From: CAYNFR01 sp964616755
GTDB taxonomy: Bacteria > Bacteroidota > Bacteroidia > Chitinophagales > Saprospiraceae
Assembly (NCBI GenBank): GCA_964616755.1
Contig: CAZTSI010000014.1
Location: 1-64,000, forward strand
DNA: 64,000 bases
Reading direction: 5' to 3'
A program made the position numbers and the translations under genes. The notes under the pieces were generated by a model. That model saw nothing but the letters and a program-made list of their open reading frames with translations, was not told where the DNA came from and made no database searches. Shown piece by piece: positions 46,438 to 55,706 of this stretch (positions are counted from its first letter, which is position 1; each line of letters begins with the position of its first letter).

Positions 46438-46603
46438 GGATAAACAAAATTAGATGGCAAAAATAATTGATATATTTAATATTAATTATCAGTGATTTAC
46501 ATTACACTCAGATATTATTTAGACCAATGAAGGGCTAATGATGATCAAGAACAAAACGCTCATAACTCCAAATGCTTATCTTCGAGCCTAATTTCTATAA
46601 CAT

Positions 46604-47143
46604 ATGATCTTAGATTTAATTGCTGCTTTAGTCATTACGTATGCATTCTATCGCGGCTACAACAAAGGTTTATTGAAGACAATCGTTAATGTTTTATCCA
46701 TCGTGGTGGGTATTGTTGTTGCGCTAAAGTTTTCGCCCACGCTGATCGGGTACCTTCAAGATGTTGTTAATATCAACCCTGCCGTTGAATTTATCCTAGG
46801 CTTTTTAATCGTTTTTTTCGTAGTCATGCTCCTAATGCGCTTTGTGGCGGATAAGATCGAAGATTTACTTGAAGCCATCAATATTAATTTGATTAACCAG
46901 ATAGCGGGAGGAGTGTTGATGGGAGCTTTAGCTTCTTTCATCATTGGTTCGATTCTATCCTTGTTAGCTAATCTAAGGATATTAAATGCTGAGTATGCTG
47001 CTCAATCTACCCTGTATGAGTTTCTAACTGCCGCAGGAAGAGAAGGTGGCTGGGTATTTGAGATGTTTAAGAACTTGTTTAGTGAATTTTGGACAAAGTT
47101 TAACGGCACGCTGGATCAAATCAAAGATGGTCTAGAAAAATAA
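46604..47143 (+). CDS. CvpA family membrane protein
   Basis: 179 residues with four hydrophobic segments (about 2-18, 25-45, 62-85 and 102-125). The N-terminus MILDLIAALVITYAFYRGYNKGLLKTIV is the typical CvpA start, with GGVLMGALASFIIGSILSLL later. The family is linked to colicin V production in E. coli and to envelope stability elsewhere. It begins a co-directional run with thrB (gap of 21 bases) and thrC, so the three may be one operon. Confidence 0.85.
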   Translation: MILDLIAALVITYAFYRGYNKGLLKTIVNVLSIVVGIVVALKFSPTLIGYLQDVVNINPAVEFILGFLIVFFVVMLLMRFVADKIEDLLEAININLINQIAGGVLMGALASFIIGSILSLLANLRILNAEYAAQSTLYEFLTAAGREGGWVFEMFKNLFSEFWTKFNGTLDQIKDGLEK

Positions 47144-47164
47144 TATTCTTCTACACGCGCTTTT

Positions 47165-48106
47165 ATGGTTTCAAAACAACAAGCTATCCGAGTTTTTGCC
47201 CCAGCAACGGTCGCAAATATGGCGATTGGCTTTGACATCTTAGGTTTTGCCATAGATCAGCCCGGTGACGAAATTGTTGCCCGATGGGGCACTGTACCTG
47301 GTCTTCAGATCACTAAAATTCATGGCACCACCAAGGTTCTCCCTAAAGACCCGCATGAGAATACCGCCGGCAAAGGTGTTCTCGCCTTGCTCAAATCCCT
47401 CGACAAACAAGACTTGGCGATTGAGTTAGAAATCTATAAGAAAATGCCTTTTGGCAGTGGCATGGGCTCTAGTGCCGCCAGTGCGGCTGCGGGCGTTATG
47501 GCTGTAAACGAACTTCTCGGACGCCCTTATGATAAATACGAACTTGCTCAGTTTGCCATTTTAGGGGAAAGTGCAGCGGACGGAGCCATACATGGTGACA
47601 ACGTCATCCCATCACTAATGGGCGGCATTGTGTTAGTCAGGGACAATGATACGTGTGATTTTATCAACCTACCTGTACCGCAAGGATTAACCGCCTTTGT
47701 TATTTATCCAGAAATAGAAATATTAACGAAAGATGCGCGGGCAGTTCTTGCCGACAAAGTGCCCATGCGCAATTTTATAGCGCAGACGGGCAATATGGGC
47801 GCCTTTGTAGCGAGCCTTTACAAGAATGATCTATCCCTGATGCAAAAGTCCTTGAAAGATCATGTAATAGAGCATCAGCGTGCGGCGCTTATTCCGCATT
47901 TTTATGAACTTCAATCCTTGGCCCTCAGCATGGGCGCAATGAATTATACCATTTCGGGTGCCGGGCCAAGTATGTGGGGCTTTGCCCAAAATACCCTCAT
48001 CAGCGAAAATGTCTGCCTTGCCTTACAGGATTATCTACAAGGCCGAGGTATCCGCGCGCAGGTGTATCAATCATTTATTAACACGACGGGGGCATATAAA
48101 ATGTAA
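47165..48106 (+). CDS. thrB: Homoserine kinase
   Basis: 313 residues of the GHMP kinase family. VFAPATVANMAIGFDILGFAID at the N-terminus and the ATP loop PFGSGMGSSAASAAAG (95-110) mark homoserine kinase, and the closing TISGAGPSMWGFA is the third GHMP motif. It phosphorylates homoserine ahead of threonine synthase, whose gene follows six bases later. The bifunctional aspartokinase-homoserine dehydrogenase (thrA) often placed first in this operon is absent; cvpA stands there instead. Confidence 0.94.
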   Translation: MVSKQQAIRVFAPATVANMAIGFDILGFAIDQPGDEIVARWGTVPGLQITKIHGTTKVLPKDPHENTAGKGVLALLKSLDKQDLAIELEIYKKMPFGSGMGSSAASAAAGVMAVNELLGRPYDKYELAQFAILGESAADGAIHGDNVIPSLMGGIVLVRDNDTCDFINLPVPQGLTAFVIYPEIEILTKDARAVLADKVPMRNFIAQTGNMGAFVASLYKNDLSLMQKSLKDHVIEHQRAALIPHFYELQSLALSMGAMNYTISGAGPSMWGFAQNTLISENVCLALQDYLQGRGIRAQVYQSFINTTGAYKM

Positions 48107-48112
48107 TAGTAT

Positions 48113-49399
48113 ATGAGGTTTTATAGCACGAATAATCCTAAAAATACCGTTGATCTAGCCACGGCCATACTGCAAAGTTTACCAGAAGACAACGGCCTGT
48201 ATATGCCCGTTGAGATTCCTAGTCTTGCATCAGGATTTATTAATGCCTTGCCTAAGCTCAATATTCGAGAAATAGCCTATGAAGTGTCTTTGCCGTACTT
48301 GCGTGAAGACTTTTCAGAACAACAGATTGCGGATATTATCAACCAAATTGACTTTGGTGCTCCCCTAGAAAGTTTAAACTATAATTTACATATTTTAGAG
48401 TTGTGGCATGGCCCGAGCTTAGCCTTTAAGGATTTTGGGGCGCGATTTATGGCAGCGGTTATATCCAAGCTTAGCGAGCGTAAAGACCAACGTATCACCA
48501 TATTAGTGGCCACAAGTGGCGATACAGGAGGTGCTGTGGCCTCTGGATTTTTGGGTGTCGATAATGTGGATGTCATCATTCTATACCCTTCGGGCAAGGT
48601 CAGTCCGATACAAGAAAAACAGCTTACTACCCTCGGCCAAAATATAACCGCCCTAGAAATTGCAGGCAGCTTTGATGATTGTCAGGCACTCGTAAAGAAA
48701 GCTTTTTTGGATAAAGATCTTCGGCATAGATATAATCTTAGTTCGGCCAACAGCATAAATATTGCTCGCCTCATTCCTCAGAGCTTCTATTATTTTAGTG
48801 GTTATGGACAATTGGAATTTAAGGATGATGTCGTGTTTTGTATTCCTTCTGGCAATTTTGGTAATCTCACAGCCGGGCTTTTATCAAGAATCATGGGGCT
48901 GCCGATAAAGCATTTTATTGCCGCAGTCAATGCTAATGATGTAATACCTCGATATCTAGCCACCGGCAACTATTCTCCTACTGCGTCAATCGCCACCATG
49001 AGTAATGCCATGGATGTAGGCAACCCTTCTAACTTTTATCGTATGTTAGAATTCTTTGGAGGCGATTGGGCGACGATGAAAGATCATATTTCGGCCTACA
49101 GTGTTACAGAGACTGAGACCATCGATACAATCAAACTTTATGCTGAAGAGAGCGGCTACATACTAGATCCACATACGGCTGTTGGGTGCCACGCGGCTAG
49201 CCTTTATTTGCAAGAAAAGGAAGATGACCAAGTTATTGTCTTAGGGACAGCACATCCGGCTAAATTCCTTCCTGCGATCGAACCTATTTTGGGCGAAGTA
49301 GTGCTGCCGGAAGCCTTAAAAGAACTTGTTGACCGAGAGAAAAAAAGCATTCAATTATCAAGCGACTATGCCGACTTTAAGGCTTGGTTGATGCGCTAG
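48113..49399 (+). CDS. thrC: Threonine synthase
   Basis: 428 residues, a fold-type II pyridoxal-phosphate enzyme. Lys106 in GPSLAFKDFGARFM is the cofactor lysine. ATSGDTGGAVASGFLG (near 134-149) binds phosphate, and RFYSTNNPKNTVDLATAILQSLP at the start is typical of the longer threonine synthase class. It converts O-phosphohomoserine to threonine. Its coupling to thrB by a six-base gap is the normal thrBC arrangement. Confidence 0.95.
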   Translation: MRFYSTNNPKNTVDLATAILQSLPEDNGLYMPVEIPSLASGFINALPKLNIREIAYEVSLPYLREDFSEQQIADIINQIDFGAPLESLNYNLHILELWHGPSLAFKDFGARFMAAVISKLSERKDQRITILVATSGDTGGAVASGFLGVDNVDVIILYPSGKVSPIQEKQLTTLGQNITALEIAGSFDDCQALVKKAFLDKDLRHRYNLSSANSINIARLIPQSFYYFSGYGQLEFKDDVVFCIPSGNFGNLTAGLLSRIMGLPIKHFIAAVNANDVIPRYLATGNYSPTASIATMSNAMDVGNPSNFYRMLEFFGGDWATMKDHISAYSVTETETIDTIKLYAEESGYILDPHTAVGCHAASLYLQEKEDDQVIVLGTAHPAKFLPAIEPILGEVVLPEALKELVDREKKSIQLSSDYADFKAWLMR

Positions 49400-49434
49400 A
49401 AATGCTAAGTGCAGCAGCGGTGAGATGTTAATAC

Positions 49435-49974
49435 CTACCGCCTTACTCGATTGCCAGAGGCTCTACTCGACTTGAATTTCGTGTCGCCCGCTTTCTTTAT
49501 ATCGACCAATAGCGCAGCATAAGCACTTGCCGTTGTCGTCTCGAATATCTGATGACCATAATTGATCTTACCATAACTCCTAGACCAGTCCTTTGCCAAA
49601 AGTACATATCGCCCATTAGATGATTGGCCAGGACCAAAGACTAGGTATCGCGAATTTACTCCTTCTTCAAAAGAGACCGCGAGGCGATTGTCGCCAGGCA
49701 TACCAATGACCACCCCTGGTGTACCCTTTTCAATAATAAACTCTTCCACTTCGCTGCCGTCAACAATGCGAATCTTTCCATCGGTTATGCGACTGTCTTC
49801 TTGCTTTAAACGCCTAAACAAGATAATATCTTCCGAAGTGTAAAACTGAATTCGTTCAAGATCTGATTGATTCCATCCAGCTTCACGTTGCATATCGCTA
49901 GTGAAATAGCGAAGATTATTGCTACATGAGCTAAGCATTAGGACATTAATGACAATTAGGAGTGTTGAGCGCAT
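49435..49974 (-). CDS. Hypothetical lipoprotein
   Basis: 179 residues with a short signal peptide and lipobox LSSC at about residue 17. The mature protein contains FTSDMQREAGWNQSDLERIQFYTSEDIILFRRL, which I recognise as recurring in small Bacteroidota lipoproteins but cannot name. It ends in a basic tail. Probably anchored on the periplasmic side of a membrane. Function unknown; convergent with thrC. Confidence 0.7.
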   Translation of the reverse strand: MRSTLLIVINVLMLSSCSNNLRYFTSDMQREAGWNQSDLERIQFYTSEDIILFRRLKQEDSRITDGKIRIVDGSEVEEFIIEKGTPGVVIGMPGDNRLAVSFEEGVNSRYLVFGPGQSSNGRYVLLAKDWSRSYGKINYGHQIFETTTASAYAALLVDIKKAGDTKFKSSRASGNRVRR

Positions 49975-50213
49975 AGCTATAATAAAATTGAGAATTAGGG
50001 CAATACTAGTCCAAAAAGCTAAATAATGGAGATGATTAAAGAATTTTTAACGGAGATGCGCGCCACGTTATTAGGTTTTACAATTTAGAAAAGCTCGGTA
50101 CTTTTTCAGAAAAACTTGCATCCTGTGCATGAAGTAGTCATAATAGCGTTCCCGGCATTTTGGGTCGCGTCAACCCGAGAAGATCTACAGAATGTCATAC
50201 GGATATAAACAAA

Positions 50214-51518
50214 CTAACTTGAGGAAAGGGCTAGCTTGTCGTTTTCAATTTGCGGTTTCTCGAAAAGATAATAACTCAATACTATAATAACCCCCCATAA
50301 AAAAATCGCCCAAAGACAGATATCCCACGAAGTTTGATAACGGACAATCATGGCATATAACATACATCCGATAGTGACTGCTGTCAACAATAAATTGATG
50401 AAAAATGCCCCGAACCCTGTACCTGTAGATAATTTCTGTCTATTCCTGCGCGTGTACATTTTGAGCCCGGTATAAATTAAGCCCGTTATGGCGAATCCCC
50501 CAATAAAGTATATGATTTTGACGCAAATTCCTCCCCAAGTTCCAAAGTGAAGAGGATCGATAATATCGTTAATCCACATGACGGTAGGAATGGTAGCAGC
50601 ATTTTGCACAGATATGACCTCGTAAGTTTTTGGGTCGATAAAGATTCTATTGGCGCGGTGCCGAACCAAGGATACATTACTTTTGCCTGTGAGATAAATT
50701 GCTTGGGTTCGATTTTGGGGAGGTAATATGTCCTTTACTTTTAGACCGGGTATTGCCTCCTCAGCCTTTAAGACAGCACGATCGTAGTCAAGATCTATGC
50801 TACTATACACCACTTCGTGCTCAACGGAATCAATAATACTGAGCAAAGGTGACGCAGGATTGGAAATTGTACCAACCCCGGCTATATCAGTTCGCTCTAT
50901 AAAATACCAAATGCCCGTGACAGAGAATACCAATGCAAAGGGCAAAGACCACAAACCTATCAAACGGTGACTACTTCGAAAAAAGCTAATCGGACTTCTG
51001 CCTTTTTTGAATTCAAAAAATTTACGATACCAATTTTTATAGAAGGACAAAGCGGTTATTATTGCAGCAAATAAAAGAAAACCAAAAAACAAAACAGTAA
51101 AGTGACCAATCTGGAAAGGAATAAACAAGAAATAGTGTAGATCACGGAAGAATCGCTTAAAACTTAGATTAATTAATCCTTGTATTTCCCCCGTATAAGG
51201 ATTGACAAAGAGGTATTTTCTCATGCCATCTATTTGTAAGTGCACGAGATCACAGACATAGGGCTCATATGCCGCCTCCCAATAGATAATTTGGCTTTCT
51301 GGATACTGCACCTTTATCTTCTGGAGAGTTTCGGCATAAACCATCTTTGCTTCGGGTACTGGGGTTGCGCGATACGAAGGCATAAAGAGCCAATCAAGTT
51401 CAACACTTAAGGTTGCCATCGTTCCAGACAAGCAAACGACAAGAAATAATACACCAAACTTGACACCTACCCAGCTATGAATTTGAAAAAGAACTTTACG
51501 ACGTAGTAGTATTGACAT
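50214..51518 (-). CDS. PepSY-associated transmembrane protein
   Basis: 434 residues with about five membrane helices: IHSWVGVKFGVLFLVVCLSGTMATLS near the start, two around 135-215, and two near 330-425. Periplasmic PepSY-like loops include EWDWLF-type sequence and AVLKAEEAIPGLKVKDIL. RSSHRLIGLWSLPFALVFSVTGIWYF is the family's conserved helix with His residues that may bind haem. Such proteins commonly accompany siderophore receptors and are thought to reduce or release iron. The gene follows the receptor gene directly, with only two bases between them. Confidence 0.88.
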   Translation of the reverse strand: MSILLRRKVLFQIHSWVGVKFGVLFLVVCLSGTMATLSVELDWLFMPSYRATPVPEAKMVYAETLQKIKVQYPESQIIYWEAAYEPYVCDLVHLQIDGMRKYLFVNPYTGEIQGLINLSFKRFFRDLHYFLFIPFQIGHFTVLFFGFLLFAAIITALSFYKNWYRKFFEFKKGRSPISFFRSSHRLIGLWSLPFALVFSVTGIWYFIERTDIAGVGTISNPASPLLSIIDSVEHEVVYSSIDLDYDRAVLKAEEAIPGLKVKDILPPQNRTQAIYLTGKSNVSLVRHRANRIFIDPKTYEVISVQNAATIPTVMWINDIIDPLHFGTWGGICVKIIYFIGGFAITGLIYTGLKMYTRRNRQKLSTGTGFGAFFINLLLTAVTIGCMLYAMIVRYQTSWDICLWAIFLWGVIIVLSYYLFEKPQIENDKLALSSS

Positions 51519-51520
51519 GC

Positions 51521-53983
51521 TTAAAAGGTATAAGAAATTGTTGTCAATAATTGTCTAGGTGCTCCTGGGAATGCGCGAATATAGTCATATCCTCCTACCC
51601 AATGGGTTGTGTTAAGAGCATTATTAATATTGAATTGTATCTGAAAACGATTCAAATTGTAGTAGAGCGCCACATCTACTATATTGTACGCAGGGAAGGC
51701 CTGCGGTTGTTGCCCTCTAGGTACAATAGAGCCGAATCGTTCTGTAACAAAATTGGATCCCAAGCCAAAGCCTAGGCCATTTAGGACGCCGCCGCTAATA
51801 GAATATTTAGCCCAAACATTACCAGTATGTCTCGGGGCGTTGGGTTTTTGTCTACCGACAACAGATTGATCATCCGCCGCTGTTATGATCGCTTGGTTAA
51901 AGGCATAACTTAATGTAACGTTGAGTTGTCGTGAAAGTCTACCGACGATATCAAATTCAAATCCTTTAGCTTGTTCTTCGCCAATTTGCTCCAATCTGTC
52001 CGGGTTGGTTGGATCGTTAGCATTGTACAATGCTCCTTTTTCCGTTATTTGATAGACGGCTAAGGTGGTTGATAATCGTCCATTAAACCAATCGCCTTTT
52101 GCCCCAACTTCCCACAAATTGCTCAATAATGGATCGAATGGGCCGCCAGCATTAGGATCATTGATGGCAGAGCTCGTCTGCGGCTGATAGCCCTGTACAT
52201 AGCTGCCATAAACATTTAGCGCCGAATTAATTTTGTAGGTGATACCCAACCTAGGTAAAAGAGCATGCTGGGTTACTTTTGTTTCGTCCTCGGTGCCAAA
52301 GTTTTCATAATCAACGAAGTAATCTTGACGCAGACCTAGCAGGATATCCATCTTGCCGAGGGAAAGTTGATCCTGAAGATAGACTCCATGAGAAGATAAT
52401 TCGAAAGGATTAAACAGGTCAACGGCATAAATATACTTGGTCATATCTCTTAATCGATTAGCCGACGGATCAGTTAAATCAAAATGTGGGACATTTGGTA
52501 TGGGATTACCAGTTGCATCTAGAGAGTAATTTGCTGCATTGGCAGGATTAAAGCTATTGAATACTCTTGTACGGTCAGCAGAAAGATAGCCTCTTGCCTG
52601 AAGTTGTGATCCTCCTAACTCTTGTGATTGAATGAAATAGTCGTGTCCTACTAATAATTTGTGGTTAATATCACCGGTTGTTGTTTCAAAGGATAAATAA
52701 TTGTTGAGACCATTGTTATTCCATTTGCGGTTGCGGATGAATACGCGCATCTCCATCTTTTCAGGATCGCGAGAGCCATCTGCCTTTGTCGCAAATGTAT
52801 TTGCCGTACGGTGTTCAAGAAGATCTTCACTATAGCTGCTCCGTTGAAATACAGAATTAAAACTCAACTTGCTCGAAAACTGATGACGAAATGAGATAGT
52901 CGTGTTGATGTTCTCCTCTTTCAAAAAATCATTGGCTGCATTTAGTGACCTCGATATAGGAACAGAAAACAGATCCCCGTTGCCAAAAACAGCTTGTCCT
53001 CTATCTAGACGGCCATTCGATCCTTGATATACGATGTCTACATTGATATTTGTTTTTGTGCTAGGCCTAAACGAAAACGAGGGAGCTACTACTATGTTTT
53101 TATCGAACTGCAAATCTCTAAAATTGCCTGAGTTTTCATATCCTAGATTTATTCGATACAACAACTTTTTGTCCTCCGTCATTGCGCCCGTAAAATCTGC
53201 AAACATTCTAAAGGTGTTAAAGCTACCTAGGGTGGTGGTAACAGATTGATGTGAGCTTTCCAATGGTTTTTTTGTAACCCGATTGATTGTCCCTCCAGGT
53301 GAAGCATTGCCAAACATTGAAGATGTTGGGCCTTTTATCACTTCAACGGTTTCAATGTGAGGGATCAATTGCTGTTTCCAAAAACTTGTAAAGGCGCGCA
53401 TACCATTAACTAAATTCCCTGAGTTTCCTTGTCCCTGTACCCTGAATCCTCGAATGGAGATATCGTTGTAAAAACTGAATTGATTCACCCCGCTCATATT
53501 TTTGACAACATCATTTAGCCGAAAAGCTGCTTGATCAAGGATTAGTTCTTTTGTGACAATGCTAATTGATTGTGGAATATCCTTGACCAAAGTGGCCGTC
53601 TTATTAGCAGCGAAAGAGCTTTCATTGGTATAGCCTTGTGATTGACGGCCTAAGATCTCAACACTTTGAAGAAATGTATTGATTGCCATAAGTCTGAACT
53701 GTAGATGATTGGATTGTCCTTCGAGAACGACGACTTGTTGTATTTGAGACTCATATCCCAATGACGATACGGCCAATTGATATGTGCCGACGGCAACAGG
53801 CCCAATAGTAAACATGCCCTTTGGGTTGGTAGACTGTCCTAACGATGTGCCAATAATACCAATGTTGACAAAAGGCAAAGCAGCGCCGGAAGTGTCTGTG
53901 ATGATACCGGAAATATAACCATTCTGACACCATAAAGACCAAGAACAAAAACAGAGCGCTATGTGTATAAAAGCATTTTTCAT
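51521..53983 (-). CDS. TonB-dependent siderophore receptor
   Basis: 820 residues: signal peptide (about 1-19), a carboxypeptidase-D-like domain (NGYISGIITDTSGAALPFVNIGIIGTSLGQSTN, about 20-105), a plug domain (VKDIPQSISIVTKELILDQAAFRLNDVVKNMSGV and IETVEVIKGPTSSMFGNASPGGTIN) and a 22-strand barrel ending GAPRQLLTTISYTF. The plug and barrel match FhuA/FecA-type siderophore receptors (TIGR01783 group). It imports an Fe(III)-siderophore using TonB energy. The PepSY protein gene lies immediately downstream; together they form an iron-uptake operon. Confidence 0.92.
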   Translation of the reverse strand: MKNAFIHIALCFCSWSLWCQNGYISGIITDTSGAALPFVNIGIIGTSLGQSTNPKGMFTIGPVAVGTYQLAVSSLGYESQIQQVVVLEGQSNHLQFRLMAINTFLQSVEILGRQSQGYTNESSFAANKTATLVKDIPQSISIVTKELILDQAAFRLNDVVKNMSGVNQFSFYNDISIRGFRVQGQGNSGNLVNGMRAFTSFWKQQLIPHIETVEVIKGPTSSMFGNASPGGTINRVTKKPLESSHQSVTTTLGSFNTFRMFADFTGAMTEDKKLLYRINLGYENSGNFRDLQFDKNIVVAPSFSFRPSTKTNINVDIVYQGSNGRLDRGQAVFGNGDLFSVPISRSLNAANDFLKEENINTTISFRHQFSSKLSFNSVFQRSSYSEDLLEHRTANTFATKADGSRDPEKMEMRVFIRNRKWNNNGLNNYLSFETTTGDINHKLLVGHDYFIQSQELGGSQLQARGYLSADRTRVFNSFNPANAANYSLDATGNPIPNVPHFDLTDPSANRLRDMTKYIYAVDLFNPFELSSHGVYLQDQLSLGKMDILLGLRQDYFVDYENFGTEDETKVTQHALLPRLGITYKINSALNVYGSYVQGYQPQTSSAINDPNAGGPFDPLLSNLWEVGAKGDWFNGRLSTTLAVYQITEKGALYNANDPTNPDRLEQIGEEQAKGFEFDIVGRLSRQLNVTLSYAFNQAIITAADDQSVVGRQKPNAPRHTGNVWAKYSISGGVLNGLGFGLGSNFVTERFGSIVPRGQQPQAFPAYNIVDVALYYNLNRFQIQFNINNALNTTHWVGGYDYIRAFPGAPRQLLTTISYTF

Positions 53984-54058
53984 TTAACTCAATATTGTTT
54001 TGACTAAAAAATTTAGCCCAAAATTGATCAAAGCGCTTCGTGAATAACATACCAAAAT

Positions 54059-54075
54059 TTGAATGATTTATTCAA
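54059..54075. promoter_or_regulatory. Palindrome upstream of the siderophore receptor
   Basis: TTGAAT, a five-base spacer and ATTCAA form a perfect inverted repeat about 75 bases before the receptor start. It could be an iron-regulator site; it does not obviously match a full 19-base Fur box. Confidence 0.4.
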
Positions 54076-54231
54076 CTATTTATTAGAAGACTAAAGACAT
54101 TAGGTAGAGGGGCTCCAATAAATTTGGTAATAACATGCTGCTCACGACTACCAAATGATCGCGAGATTTGCACTGATAAGATCATATGAAGTTTCAATAT
54201 AATAGTGTATACAAATATAATTGTCAACTGT

Positions 54232-54276
54232 TGTGTCATAGAAAATACCTAGACAGCCGTCTAATCCTGACACAAT
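54232..54276. repeat. Nested inverted repeats
   Basis: Outer arms TTGTGTCA (54232-54239) and TGACACAA (54269-54276) are perfect, and inside them TAGAC-AGCC-GTCTA forms a second perfect hairpin. It lies between the rluF 3' end and the siderophore receptor 5' region and may end rluF transcripts or form part of the receptor's leader. Confidence 0.5.
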
Positions 54277-54318
54277 AGTGTGAAGCTGAACAATGTATAT
54301 TTCAGAGAATCCTCTATA

Positions 54319-55044
54319 CTAGTTGACTTTAGGCGAAGTGATGCCGACGTGCTTTTTTAATTCATATAATTCGCTGGAAGAGAGATTCCTCCATTGCCCT
54401 GATTTAAGATTTCCGAGATGAATGTTAATGATTCTTATTCGTTTAAGGTTGATCACTTTATAGTCTAAGAATTCACACATTCGCCTTATCTGACGATTCA
54501 ATCCTTGTTTCAAAATGATCGTAAATACGCGCGCTGATTCACGCCGTATTTCACATTTTTTAGTTAATGTGCCCAAAATGGGTATCCCGTCTGACATGCG
54601 CTGCAAGAATTCATCCGTGATAATCTTATCCACCGAGACGACATATTCCTTTTCGTGATCATTTTCGACGCGCAATATCTCATTGACGATATCACCATCG
54701 CTGGTCAATATGATTAAACCTGTAGAAGGTTTGTCCAATCTTCCGATCGGAAATATGCGACTAGGATGTTTAATGAAATCAATGATATTGCTCTTGTCTT
54801 TAGTGTCAGTAGTACAAGTGATGCCCGCTGGCTTATTTAAAACGATATAAACGGACTCAGTCTTATTTTGCAAGGGCTTTCCGTCTAAGGTCACTGTATC
54901 TCCATGAGCTACTCTATTTCCCCTTACGGCAACTTCGCCGTTGAGGCGCACCCGTCCTGACTCTATCCATTTGTCCGCTTCTCTTCTCGAGCAGATGCCC
55001 GTTTCGCTGATATACTTGTTTAAACTCTTATCTTCTGCTTTCAT
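54319..55044 (-). CDS. rluF: 23S rRNA pseudouridine synthase RluF-like
   Basis: 241 residues. An N-terminal S4 RNA-binding domain (LNKYISETGICSRREADKWIESGRVRLNG, about 8-36) is followed by an RsuA-family catalytic domain with Asp104 in GRLDKPSTGLIILTSDG, then GLNRQIRRMCEFLDYKVINLKRIRI near 180-205. This arrangement and the sequence fit RluF, which modifies U2604 of 23S rRNA, rather than RluB or RsuA. Single gene on the minus strand. Confidence 0.85.
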   Translation of the reverse strand: MKAEDKSLNKYISETGICSRREADKWIESGRVRLNGEVAVRGNRVAHGDTVTLDGKPLQNKTESVYIVLNKPAGITCTTDTKDKSNIIDFIKHPSRIFPIGRLDKPSTGLIILTSDGDIVNEILRVENDHEKEYVVSVDKIITDEFLQRMSDGIPILGTLTKKCEIRRESARVFTIILKQGLNRQIRRMCEFLDYKVINLKRIRIINIHLGNLKSGQWRNLSSSELYELKKHVGITSPKVN

Positions 55045-55134
55045 GATGGTTTTGGGCTAATGCCTTTTAGTTAGAACGGTCATATTGTCTGCCGTTTATT
55101 TAATGAGCTCATTCATTATTAGATGATGAATTAT

Positions 55135-55671
55135 CTATATCCAACCTTTTTCTATAGCCAGTCTATAAATCTGTTGATAATGATGCTCGCCGTGCCACGA
55201 ATACAATGATAGCATCAAATCAAGACTCAGCGGGGTTTCCCAGTCTGGGTGAATGAGTTCACGTTCAAACTCGGCAGTAGTAAAGGAGTTTGCCAATTCG
55301 ACCCAACGCTGATGAAGGCCTTCAATGATGCGCAAGGAAGGCTCTATAGGTCCATTAGCGTCAGCCAATGCTGCCCACGGATCTTGAAGGTAGGGTTTAA
55401 TGGTCGGTCTATCTTCTGTTAATGCCCACTTAAATCTGATGAAACTATTCATATGACTATCTGCGATATGATGAATCACTTGCTTCCCAGTCCAGCCTCC
55501 TTCACGGTAAGGTGTATCTAACTGAATGTCAGACCACATTTCAACAAGAGAAAATAGCTTTTGAGGCAACAACCGAATATGGGTAATGTATTGTTCTCTA
55601 TCCTCATCCGTAAAAGCGCTTGGTCGAACCCATTTGCCAATTGGAAATTTTAGTTTTTCAAGATCTGTCAT
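55135..55671 (-). CDS. DinB/YfiT-type putative metal-dependent hydrolase
   Basis: 178 residues, a four-helix DinB-like protein. The metal ligands are expected at His68 (KQVIHHIADSHMN), His160 and His164 (LYSWHGEHHYQQIYRL). KFPIGKW at the N-terminus and GGWTGKQVIHHIADSHMN match the Bacillus YfiT (bacillithiol transferase BstA) group. It may transfer a low-molecular-weight thiol to electrophiles or act as a hydrolase; related bacteria often make bacillithiol. Followed by mgtE upstream at 36 bases, same strand. Confidence 0.85.
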   Translation of the reverse strand: MTDLEKLKFPIGKWVRPSAFTDEDREQYITHIRLLPQKLFSLVEMWSDIQLDTPYREGGWTGKQVIHHIADSHMNSFIRFKWALTEDRPTIKPYLQDPWAALADANGPIEPSLRIIEGLHQRWVELANSFTTAEFERELIHPDWETPLSLDLMLSLYSWHGEHHYQQIYRLAIEKGWI

Positions 55672-55706
55672 AATATTTTAGTTGCACAATGGTTTTTCTG
55701 AAATAG

